Shown one piece after another: positions 1-6,369 of a DNA stretch of 9,004 nucleotides. The notes beneath the pieces are model-generated. The model saw nothing but the letters and a program-made list of their open reading frames with translations, did not search any database and was not told where the DNA came from. Every line of letters begins with the position of its first letter. The stretch's first letter is position 1. This stretch comes from Candidatus Marinamargulisbacteria bacterium SCGC AAA071-K20. Lineage in GTDB: Bacteria; Margulisbacteria; Marinamargulisbacteria; GCA-2716485; AAA071-K20. The translations under genes and the position numbers were made by a program. Location: NCBI GenBank assembly GCA_003265975.1, contig QFBU01000051.1, forward strand, positions 1 to 9,004. The letters run 5' to 3'.

Positions 1-14
1 AGACAGTTCAATTC

Positions 15-977
15 TCATTTATTGTGCTTAACCCAGTTGTATGTTCGTTTTAAACCCTCATCTATTCCTACTGTTTCTTCAAATCCTAATTGCTCTTTTG
101 CAAGTACTGCAGAACAAACTCTTTTAGTGTTATGCGTAATGTCTTTTTCTTCATAGACGGGGTCTAAATTACTGCCAGCTATAGCGATCATTTTTTTAGT
201 AAGTTCATTTATGGTATACGCTTTTTCGCTTCCAAAGTTTAGTGTAATGTCTGTCGCAGTACTAGTCATTGCCTTTATTGTAAATGTTGCGATATCGTCT
301 ATATATATATAGTCCAAGCTCTGTTTACCATCGCCTTTAATTATAGGTGCTAGCCCATTACATAGCCGCTCAAAGTTTTTAACAATAACCGACTTATAAC
401 CCGTTCCGTTGTATTGCTCGGGGCCATATACAAAAAAATACCGAATGGCGACATAATCAATACCAAATTGTTTAAAATTGTAATGAAGTAATTCTTCTCC
501 AAAATGTTTTGAAAGCCCATATAATGTGTGTGGTCTTGGAATATCTGATTCAGAAAACTGGTCCTTAGTGGTAGCTCCATAAACATATAAAGAAGACGAA
601 AATACTACTTTTTTAACTCCAATAGATTTTGCTGCGTTCATCAATCTATAAAACCCAGCAATATTTGCTTCAAATACATCAGCAGGTGTGTCAAAAGACT
701 GATTGTGTTTTTCTGCCGCTAAATGAAATAGAAAGTGAGTTCCCTTCATCACCTTTTCTAGAGCTACTTCATTTACTTCAGCAAGATCAAGTTTATGTAC
801 CTCTATTCGTTTATCGTCGGGGAGTCTGTTTTTTGACCCATATTTTAAATGGTCAATAACAATGATTTTTTTTACAGCAGTACTCACTAAAAACTTAACT
901 AAAAATGAGCCTATGAACCCACAGCCACCTGTAATGGTTACCGTTGCTTTGTCTAATTTATTAGAATTGAAATTCAT
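15..977 (-). CDS. NAD-dependent sugar epimerase/dehydratase, extended SDR (GalE/WcaG-like)
   Basis: This is a soluble extended short-chain dehydrogenase/reductase of 320 residues that probably epimerises or dehydrates a nucleotide sugar in the cytoplasm. Seen in the sequence: the Rossmann motif TGGCGFIG at residues 16-23, an acidic residue after the second strand (IDH, Asp42) favouring NAD, HLAA at 85-88, SSSLYVYG at 127-134 with Ser129 in the catalytic position, YGLSK at 153-157 giving the YxxxK pair Tyr153/Lys157, and RYFFVYGP at 179-186. Length and motif order match UDP-glucose or UDP-GlcNAc 4-epimerase relatives, but the substrate cannot be read from sequence. The start is uncertain. The frame is open to an ATG at 1040, and ATGs also occur at 995 and 977. 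I chose 977 because it places the Rossmann strand about ten residues in. The 995 start has a weak GGAAAAG upstream and is a real alternative. It is divergent from the membrane-protein gene at 1039. Confidence 0.88.
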   Translation of the reverse strand: MNFNSNKLDKATVTITGGCGFIGSFLVKFLVSTAVKKIIVIDHLKYGSKNRLPDDKRIEVHKLDLAEVNEVALEKVMKGTHFLFHLAAEKHNQSFDTPADVFEANIAGFYRLMNAAKSIGVKKVVFSSSLYVYGATTKDQFSESDIPRPHTLYGLSKHFGEELLHYNFKQFGIDYVAIRYFFVYGPEQYNGTGYKSVIVKNFERLCNGLAPIIKGDGKQSLDYIYIDDIATFTIKAMTSTATDITLNFGSEKAYTINELTKKMIAIAGSNLDPVYEEKDITHNTKRVCSAVLAKEQLGFEETVGIDEGLKRTYNWVKHNK

Positions 978-1038
978 AGTGTTAAGGTACAACATATCTA
1001 GTTTCTTTTCCAAACAAAAATATGATACCATCCCAAAC
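978..1038. promoter_or_regulatory. Divergent intergenic spacer with overlapping -10-like hexamers
   Basis: This 61-bp spacer separates two divergent genes and must carry or border both promoters. Around 1021-1027 there is TATGAT on the plus strand (1021-1026) and, overlapping it, TATCAT on the minus strand (1022-1027). Each matches five of six bases of the sigma70 -10 consensus. I see no convincing -35 box for either at 16-18 bp. If used, the plus-strand start would fall only a few bases before the ATG at 1039, which has no Shine-Dalgarno site. This is a weak prediction in AT-rich DNA. Confidence 0.25.
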
Positions 1039-3171
1039 ATGTTCTCTGTATTTTTATATACGCTTTGCTGCCTCTTAACTTTGGCAATTATTTTCTTTAA
1101 AGGGTTCTCAGTCCTATTTTCCTTTTTAAGTTTACTTTCTTTTTTCTATTTACTTTTATTTTCAATTTATTCCTTGTTTAAAAACCGACTTGTTTCATTG
1201 TTTTTTTCTATACTTTTTCTTCTGGCTCTGTCTTGGCTACCTTCGTCTATAACTGCCCTTATTTTATGTATTGCCCTAGTATTTATTATAATTACAATCC
1301 TAAAAAAAAAGACTGAATTTACACAGTTTTTAAGTAACACTCGACAGTATTTAAATAAGATATCTCTTTTAAATAAATTTGTTATATTAGGTGGCCTAGT
1401 GCCTATATTATTCATGGGGACATCAACGTCGCTAGGTTTTTATCCATCAGAAATTTATCATGCAATTGCTGCTCAAAGCATTGCTAATGCCTATGCTTTA
1501 TATGGCCCCCTTAATCCATTAACGTTAAGTTCTATGGGAGCTCCCTTTCTTGGTTATCACTTTTTAACTATTAATCTAGCAAGTTTCTTTTCGAGTGCTT
1601 TTTTTGTTACTTTATTAGAGTCAATATATTTTATTACCCCTGCATTTTTATATTGTGTATTAATATTGTCTTTTGAACTCTTTTTTACTACATTTCCTAA
1701 ATTGAGAGTCTCATATCTCTTTTTATTTTTCTTACCAGTGCTTATAAGTGCCCCTGATTTCAATTCGTTTTTACCACATACTTTCTTTTCGCTTAATATT
1801 CAAAACATACCTAGAACTCACCATTTTTTGGGATGTGTATTTTTACTTTTCGCTTTTACATTTCTAGCTCAGAAACAATATGTTTTGTTTGTATTATGTG
1901 CAGTCACATTACTTTTTACTAAAATTCCTTACTTTTTCATTCTCCCAGGAGCACTCATACTATTTTCAATTCGATATTTCTTTTCTCAATCAAAACTAGA
2001 GTCTTTAAAGTATTTTTCTTTAGCGGCTCTTCTTTTCTTTTTTCAGATTGTCCTTTTCAAGCCCCTTTTACCAGACATGAACCAAATGACAAATTACTTA
2101 GTGTTTCCTTTCAATATACAATTCAACTTTTTAAGAGACTCTACACAATATATAGCTACACTGTTTATTATGTTATGTTTGTTGGTTCCTATTTTTTTCA
2201 AGAAAACAAATAACAATGGTGTAAAGTGGGGGCTTTGTTTTGCATTGTCTGGCGTTTTTGGGTCCTTATTTATTACAGAAATAATGGTGGGCGATCATTA
2301 CTATTTCTTTTTAGGAAGTGTCCCCTTTATTCTAATGTCGTTAAATTACTTTTCAAAAGACGCTTTAAGTAAATTCCAGGGAGTTTCAAAATTTATTTTC
2401 TCCTTATGTATTGCCACTTGTATCTGGGCTTCTTCATACGTATTTTATCGCCCTGTAGTTCAAATGCTTGCAATGACTCCTTTAAGTAACTATATCCAGC
2501 TTAATATGGGGGGGCTTTCTAAGAATGCATCCACCCTTAAACAAAAACATTTATTTAAGAAAGACATTATAGACGCCTATACAGCGATTGAAACATTAAC
2601 CTCTAAAAGTGCCGTAATAATGTATAGCCCTCATTACCATTACAATAATAAGAGTCCAAAAACTGAACTTCATTTACGATCAGCGCTATCCAAAAGACAA
2701 TTTTTATTGGAGTATAATTGGGGGTGGATTGAGCTCATAAGTACACCTCCCGACTTATTCAATGATCGTTTGTTAAATACAATGCATTTTTTTAATTCTT
2801 ATGTATTAAAAAATGATCTTTCAAACAGAGATTTCCGTCATTATTTAGGTTCTTTAAGGCCATTAATTTTGGTCCAAACGTATCCACATTTAAACTCTAG
2901 CGCTGTTCAATCTATTGTCTCAGCTCATGGCATTTATGATACATTTACTTTATTCCCTGATATTTTAAAGACTTTTATTGACCCCTTGCTAAGTGTTTCA
3001 ACAGATCAGTTTGAATTAATGCCTAGAGAACTTGCTATTACCTTTTTAAAGAAACATGGCATCACTCATATTGTTTTAGAAAAAAATGACCGCCCTACAT
3101 CATTCTTAAAAACTAACTCTAAGTCTATCTATAAAAACCAAAGTATAGAGGTCTTAGAATTACTATTTTAG
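1039..3171 (+). CDS. Large multi-spanning membrane protein with soluble C-terminal domain, possible GT-C type glycosyltransferase
   Basis: I do not recognise this 710-residue protein with certainty. Residues 1-470 are strongly hydrophobic and give roughly 13-16 candidate membrane helices (for example 3-19, 23-46, 51-69, 70-88, 113-129, 194-216, 262-278, 298-314, 323-341, 370-387, 396-414, 420-437, 451-470). Polar loops lie near 131-170 and 341-369. Residues 500-710 are mostly soluble and probably lie outside the cytoplasm, with a final segment ITHIVLEKND. A many-helix N-terminus plus a soluble tail of this kind is typical of GT-C fold, lipid-sugar-dependent transferases and related uncharacterised membrane proteins, and the surface-glycan setting agrees. 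No catalytic motif is assigned. The frame extends upstream to 862, but that stretch only mirrors the epimerase gene on the other strand, so I start at the ATG at 1039. The gene contains A9 and G7 runs. It is followed by a 56-bp gap before the next plus-strand gene. Confidence 0.85.
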   Translation: MFSVFLYTLCCLLTLAIIFFKGFSVLFSFLSLLSFFYLLLFSIYSLFKNRLVSLFFSILFLLALSWLPSSITALILCIALVFIIITILKKKTEFTQFLSNTRQYLNKISLLNKFVILGGLVPILFMGTSTSLGFYPSEIYHAIAAQSIANAYALYGPLNPLTLSSMGAPFLGYHFLTINLASFFSSAFFVTLLESIYFITPAFLYCVLILSFELFFTTFPKLRVSYLFLFFLPVLISAPDFNSFLPHTFFSLNIQNIPRTHHFLGCVFLLFAFTFLAQKQYVLFVLCAVTLLFTKIPYFFILPGALILFSIRYFFSQSKLESLKYFSLAALLFFFQIVLFKPLLPDMNQMTNYLVFPFNIQFNFLRDSTQYIATLFIMLCLLVPIFFKKTNNNGVKWGLCFALSGVFGSLFITEIMVGDHYYFFLGSVPFILMSLNYFSKDALSKFQGVSKFIFSLCIATCIWASSYVFYRPVVQMLAMTPLSNYIQLNMGGLSKNASTLKQKHLFKKDIIDAYTAIETLTSKSAVIMYSPHYHYNNKSPKTELHLRSALSKRQFLLEYNWGWIELISTPPDLFNDRLLNTMHFFNSYVLKNDLSNRDFRHYLGSLRPLILVQTYPHLNSSAVQSIVSAHGIYDTFTLFPDILKTFIDPLLSVSTDQFELMPRELAITFLKKHGITHIVLEKNDRPTSFLKTNSKSIYKNQSIEVLELLF
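1302..1310 (+). repeat. A9 homopolymer tract inside the membrane-protein gene
   Basis: Nine consecutive A bases encode part of a Leu-Lys-Lys-Lys stretch at about residues 88-91, just after a membrane helix. The positive charges fit a cytoplasmic loop, so the run may simply be Lys codons in AT-rich DNA. Slippage here would shift the frame early in the protein. The reading frame is intact in this copy. Confidence 0.5.
2508..2514 (+). repeat. G7 homopolymer tract inside the membrane-protein gene
   Basis: Seven consecutive G bases cover the codons for Met-Gly-Gly at residues 490-492, at the junction between the last membrane helix and the soluble tail. Long G runs are rare by chance in DNA this AT-rich. 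In other bacteria, poly-G tracts in surface-glycan genes are known slippage sites. This tract is in frame here. Confidence 0.55.
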
Positions 3172-3192
3172 AAGAGGTCCTATAGCTTGTAC

Positions 3193-3221
3193 TTGATTGG
3201 TTGAATGTGACGGTCTAGAAT
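3193..3221 (+). promoter_or_regulatory. Sigma70-like promoter immediately upstream of the SDR gene
   Basis: TTGATT at 3193-3198 and TAGAAT at 3216-3221 are separated by exactly 17 bp. The -35 hexamer matches the consensus TTGACA at four of six bases and the -10 matches TATAAT at five of six. Transcription would be expected to start about seven bases after the -10, at or next to the ATG at 3228. There is no Shine-Dalgarno sequence before that ATG, which suggests a leaderless transcript. It would drive the SDR and nucleotidyltransferase genes independently of the membrane-protein gene. Confidence 0.5.
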
Positions 3222-3227
3222 AAACGT

Positions 3228-4160
3228 ATGCATATACTAATTACAGGTGGTTCGGGATATATAGGGTCGGTACTAGTTCCATTACTTTTAGACAAAGGAC
3301 ACACCGTTACAGTTGTCGACAATTTATTTTACAACCAAACGACACTCCTCCATCATTTAGACAACCCAAACTTAACATTTATTAAAGGCGATTGTAGAGA
3401 CGAAACATTAATTAAGGAACAGCTTAAAACAGCAGACGCCATTTTACCTTTAGCCTGTTTGGTAGGCGCACCTCTTTGTAAACAAGATCCGGTAGGCGCA
3501 CAAACTATTAACTTTGACGCCGCTAACTTTATAGTACAAAACACCAGTAAAAACCAGAAAATTGTTTTTCCAAACACTAATAGTGGATATGGAATTGGTG
3601 AGTCTGGAATGTATCACACTGAAGAAAGCCCCCTAAACCCTATTTCTATTTATGGACGATTAAAAGTTGACCTTGAGGACAGAATTTTAGATTCCGGTAA
3701 TGGTGTCTCCTTTCGTTTTGCAACAGTCTTTGGTGTAAGCCCAAGACTAAGATTAGACTTACTAGTAAATGACTTTACTTATAGAGCCACTCACGACCGT
3801 TCAGTCGTATTATTTGAGTCACACTTTAAACGCAACTATTTACACGTAAAAGACGCAGCTAAGGCCTTTATACATACCTTAGATAATTACGAAGCTATGA
3901 ATAACCAAGCCTACAATGTGGGACTGAGTGACGCTAACCTGTCTAAGTTTGAACTATGTGAAGTCATTAAATCGGTTGTGGGAGATTTTGAAATTATTTG
4001 TTCTGAAATTTCTGAGGATCCTGATAAACGAAATTATATAGTGAGTAATGACAAAATTGAGGCCACTGGTTACAAGCCAGATGTGAGTTTAAAAGATGGA
4101 ATAGTGGGTCTTTATAAAGCGTTCAAGGCCATGCCAAGAAATCCTTACGGCAATATGTAA
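3228..4160 (+). CDS. NAD-dependent epimerase/dehydratase, extended SDR of the LVGAP/NSGYG type
   Basis: This is a 310-residue extended SDR acting on an unidentified nucleotide sugar in the cytoplasm. Seen in the sequence: TGGSGYIG at residues 6-13, Asp31 at the end of the second strand (NAD rather than NADP preference), LACLVGAP at 75-82 in place of the usual HLAA, PNTNSGYG at 115-122 with Thr117 at the catalytic Ser/Thr position, and YGRLK at 142-146 giving Tyr142/Lys146. The segment FKRNYLHVKDAAKAF near 200-214 is the usual substrate-domain signature. The LVGAP and TNSGYG variants mark a recognisable SDR subgroup seen in surface-sugar clusters, but I know of no assigned substrate. The stop codon overlaps the next ATG by one base (TAATG), so the two genes are probably translationally coupled and functionally paired. 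The ATG has no Shine-Dalgarno site and sits right behind a promoter. Confidence 0.88.
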   Translation: MHILITGGSGYIGSVLVPLLLDKGHTVTVVDNLFYNQTTLLHHLDNPNLTFIKGDCRDETLIKEQLKTADAILPLACLVGAPLCKQDPVGAQTINFDAANFIVQNTSKNQKIVFPNTNSGYGIGESGMYHTEESPLNPISIYGRLKVDLEDRILDSGNGVSFRFATVFGVSPRLRLDLLVNDFTYRATHDRSVVLFESHFKRNYLHVKDAAKAFIHTLDNYEAMNNQAYNVGLSDANLSKFELCEVIKSVVGDFEIICSEISEDPDKRNYIVSNDKIEATGYKPDVSLKDGIVGLYKAFKAMPRNPYGNM

Positions 4161-4876
4161 TGACTACTGCAAAAGCCCCAACTGATATACTCATTCTATG
4201 TGGTGGGTTAGGTACTCGCCTTCAGTCGGTAGTCAGTGATGTTCCAAAATCTTTAGCCTTAATCAACAACACCCCTTTTTTAAAAATATTACTTAATAAG
4301 TACAGCCAACAAGGTTATAAACGGTTTATTTTGTGTACCGGATATATGCACGATGCTTATGACTCCTTTATTAAAACAGTCCCCGAGCTTGATGTTGTTT
4401 TGTCAAAAGAAGACACGCCACTAGGCACTGGTGGAGCCATTGTAAATGCATTGTCATTGGTAAGTTCTGAAAACGTAATAGTAGTTAATGGTGATACTTT
4501 TTTAGATTGTCATTTAAATTGTCTTGAAATGTTACATACTAGTAATAAGGCTGATCTCACTTTTTGTCTTACTAAGGTAAACGATGCAAGTAGATATGGT
4601 GCTGTGGACATTACCGCTACGAATAAAGTTATAGGATTTAAAGAAAAAGATCCGGTCAGTAAACCTGGGCTTATTAATACAGGTTGCTATGTATTACGTA
4701 CTTCTGTATTTTCTAAATTTAACTTAAAAAAGTTTTCATTTGAAAGTGACTTTATCGCAAAAAATATTAATAATTTAAATCTAATGGCCTATAAAGCTGG
4801 AGAGTGTTTATTTATAGATATTGGAATACCTGAAAGTTATGAAAGCGCCCAGACCCTACTTAAGGAATTTACTTAA
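4160..4876 (+). CDS. Sugar-1-phosphate nucleotidyltransferase, HddC-like (heptose-1-phosphate guanylyltransferase family)
   Basis: This 238-residue enzyme joins a sugar 1-phosphate to a nucleoside triphosphate, releasing pyrophosphate. Seen in the sequence: the nucleotide-binding signature GGLGTRL at 15-21 (preceded by Cys14 where Ala is common), SVVSDVPK at 23-30 with the conserved Lys30, PLGTGGAI at 87-94, VNGDTF at 109-114 with the metal-binding Asp112, SRYG at 144-147, FKEK at 160-163, GLINTGCYVL at 170-179, FSFESDF at 192-198 and FIDIGIPESY at 218-227 with Asp220. This motif set and the length resemble D-glycero-D-manno-heptose 1-phosphate guanylyltransferase (HddC) more than the longer RmlA or GalU enzymes. 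Other sugars remain possible because no heptose isomerase, kinase or phosphatase gene is visible here. The start overlaps the stop of the upstream SDR by one base and lacks its own ribosome-binding site, suggesting reinitiation. Confidence 0.88.
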   Translation: MTTAKAPTDILILCGGLGTRLQSVVSDVPKSLALINNTPFLKILLNKYSQQGYKRFILCTGYMHDAYDSFIKTVPELDVVLSKEDTPLGTGGAIVNALSLVSSENVIVVNGDTFLDCHLNCLEMLHTSNKADLTFCLTKVNDASRYGAVDITATNKVIGFKEKDPVSKPGLINTGCYVLRTSVFSKFNLKKFSFESDFIAKNINNLNLMAYKAGECLFIDIGIPESYESAQTLLKEFT

Positions 4877-4913
4877 GTAAGAACGCTCTACTTTTTAGCA
4901 ATTACTTTTTTTT
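4869..4913 (+). terminator. Weak hairpin and T-tract at the convergent junction
   Basis: A perfect 12-base palindrome (TTACTTAAGTAA, 4869-4880) covers the stop codon of the nucleotidyltransferase gene. Its right half, AAGTAA, can also pair with TTACTT at 4902-4907, which runs straight into eight T bases (4906-4913). The stem is short and AT-only with a loop of about 21 bases, so it would be a poor intrinsic terminator. It is the only candidate in the 49-bp gap between the convergent genes, and I see no matching T-tract for the leftward operon. Confidence 0.25.
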
Positions 4914-4925
4914 GGTAGTTCAAAA

Positions 4926-5915
4926 CTATAATATAGCCACTATTTTACTGTTATTTCTTAAAGACTCATACGCAGCATTCATAATTTTGTGCTGATTAAT
5001 AAATTCTTCAGAGTTAATGATATCCGTTTCCTGTCCTGAATTAACAAACTCTGAAAAGGCGTCAATCATTAATAAAAATTGATGTGCTGGTTCTAGTTTT
5101 TTTACGGTATGCCCCGTGTCTGTATCTATGTCAATTTCTGCTACCGTATCAGCATTCATAGCATAGGCTCTTTTAGGGCCCACTCTCCCCTTTTGGCAAC
5201 ACACTTCGTAATGAGATCTATAGTGAATTCCATATCCTGCAAAAGCATGAACGACAGGCCCTCCCTTGTAATTTAACGTTAATGAAATAGCTTGTTCAAC
5301 GTCATAATTTTCGTCTTTTATACCAACAGCGCTAACACTTTCGGGCATCCCTTCAAGAAGCATCATCATGCTATTTACTGTATAGCCTAGAGAGTCAAAA
5401 AACACTCCTCCACCAAGGGCCGGATCAAATCTAATATTACCTTCTTTAGGTCTAGGAACAGTAAACTGAGCTCTCATTAAAAACGGTTTACCTAATTTTT
5501 TTAACTGATCTATAACAAACGAATGTTGAGTATGAAACTTATACACATAGCCTTCATAAAATTTAACGTTATTAGCCTTACATACAGCTTGTACTTTTTG
5601 GGCCGACTCTAATGACATCACTGCCGGTTTTTCACATAATATATGTTTGCCATTTTCAGCAGCTTTTATGATTTGTTCTTCGTGTTGACTTGGAGGAGTT
5701 GAAATATAAACCCAATCCACTTCAGGATGAGTAAATACATCGTCATAAGTTCCGTAATGTGGGATGTTTTTTTCTTTAGCGTAGGCTTGGGCTTTTTCTG
5801 TGTCTCTGCTTCCAATTATAAAAGCCTCTGCTTGAGAGCTTTCGTTTAGAGCGGGTAGAAACCGACGGTCTAAAATACTAGAACATGCAATAAGGCCAAC
5901 CTTGTGTTTAGCCAT
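4926..5915 (-). CDS. Gfo/Idh/MocA family oxidoreductase, probable NDP-hexose ketoreductase type
   Basis: This is a 329-residue NAD(P)-dependent oxidoreductase of the Gfo/Idh/MocA family, probably cytoplasmic. The N-terminal Rossmann domain (about 1-120) carries GLIACSSI at 7-14 instead of the usual GxGxxG, then SRD at 36-38, STPPSQH at 72-78 and CEKP at 94-97 with the conserved Lys96. The C-terminal domain has GGGVFFDSLGY at 168-178, whose Tyr178 occupies the position used as a proton donor in sugar 3-ketoreductases of this family. The ACSSI...RRFLPAL start with SRD and the PP.QH segment resembles NDP-hexose 3-ketoreductases of deoxysugar pathways, so reduction of a keto nucleotide sugar is my best guess. 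It is the last gene of the leftward operon. Its ATG overlaps the end of the cupin gene by 8 bases, with no Shine-Dalgarno site. The stop codon is TAG. Confidence 0.88.
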   Translation of the reverse strand: MAKHKVGLIACSSILDRRFLPALNESSQAEAFIIGSRDTEKAQAYAKEKNIPHYGTYDDVFTHPEVDWVYISTPPSQHEEQIIKAAENGKHILCEKPAVMSLESAQKVQAVCKANNVKFYEGYVYKFHTQHSFVIDQLKKLGKPFLMRAQFTVPRPKEGNIRFDPALGGGVFFDSLGYTVNSMMMLLEGMPESVSAVGIKDENYDVEQAISLTLNYKGGPVVHAFAGYGIHYRSHYEVCCQKGRVGPKRAYAMNADTVAEIDIDTDTGHTVKKLEPAHQFLLMIDAFSEFVNSGQETDIINSEEFINQHKIMNAAYESLRNNSKIVAIL

Positions 5916-6369
5916 CAGATTTATGATTTACATTTTGAGAGTTGTTAAAGTCGCTGTTTGGATCTCCAAAATCACCTTCGCCGTATCCTAAATTTTCGTG
6001 AACGATAGGTTCTTTACAATCATCCCAGGGTTTAGTTAAAAAAGACACAGACTTACAAGCAGTTACTGCCATAAAGATATGATAGGTTCCTCTTGGAATA
6101 TAAATACAAGTGCCTTCTGACATCGGTAAAAAATGTTCTTCACCCGTTTCAATGTCTTTTTCTACTTCAACCCCGTGTCCATCTACAATCATAATGTATT
6201 CATCAAATTCAGGATGACAATGATTCCCTCTAATTTTTCCGGCCTTAATATATTGGTGAGTCCATTCAAGAATAGGTTGATCTGGGACGTAGGAGTAAAT
6301 AGCGCCACGACCGTCTTTAATAGTATTTAAGTTACATTGAGGTCTAAACACTTTCATTTTCATTGTCAT
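5908..6369 (-). CDS. Small cupin protein, candidate nucleotide-sugar isomerase/epimerase
   Basis: This 153-residue protein is a single-domain cupin. Cupin motif 1 is complete: Gly44, five residues, His50-x-His52, four residues, Glu57, six residues, Gly64. Motif 2 runs from Gly86 through PRG at 92-94 to His97, with the usual final Asn replaced by Ala101. His50, His52, Glu57 and His97 are the expected metal or active-site ligands. The leading DGRGAIYSYV (19-28) and the KIRGNHCH segment recall FdtA/WxcM-type keto-sugar isomerases and RmlC-like proteins of surface-glycan loci, so a role on a 4-keto sugar is plausible but unproven. The C-terminal 20 residues are rich in Asn, Asp and Ser. Three in-frame ATGs (6369, 6363, 6357) follow AGGA. 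The one at 6363 has the better spacing, so the true start may be two codons later. The gene begins directly after the stop of the upstream SDR and overlaps the oxidoreductase gene by 8 bases. Confidence 0.85.
   Translation of the reverse strand: MTMKMKVFRPQCNLNTIKDGRGAIYSYVPDQPILEWTHQYIKAGKIRGNHCHPEFDEYIMIVDGHGVEVEKDIETGEEHFLPMSEGTCIYIPRGTYHIFMAVTACKSVSFLTKPWDDCKEPIVHENLGYGEGDFGDPNSDFNNSQNVNHKSDG

Noticed and set aside
862..1038. N-terminal extension of the membrane-protein reading frame
   Set aside because: It lies antisense to the Rossmann-fold coding region of the epimerase gene, is not hydrophobic in the way of a membrane helix, and a good ATG exists at 1039.
978..1040. Longer N-terminus for the left epimerase starting at 1040
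   Set aside because: It would overlap the start of the divergent gene and add about 21 residues before the Rossmann strand without similarity to the family. The start at 995 cannot be fully excluded.
1167..1763. Minus-strand frames opposite the membrane-protein gene
   Set aside because: They are low-complexity, Lys/Asn-rich complements of Phe/Leu codons, as expected opposite a membrane protein in AT-rich DNA.
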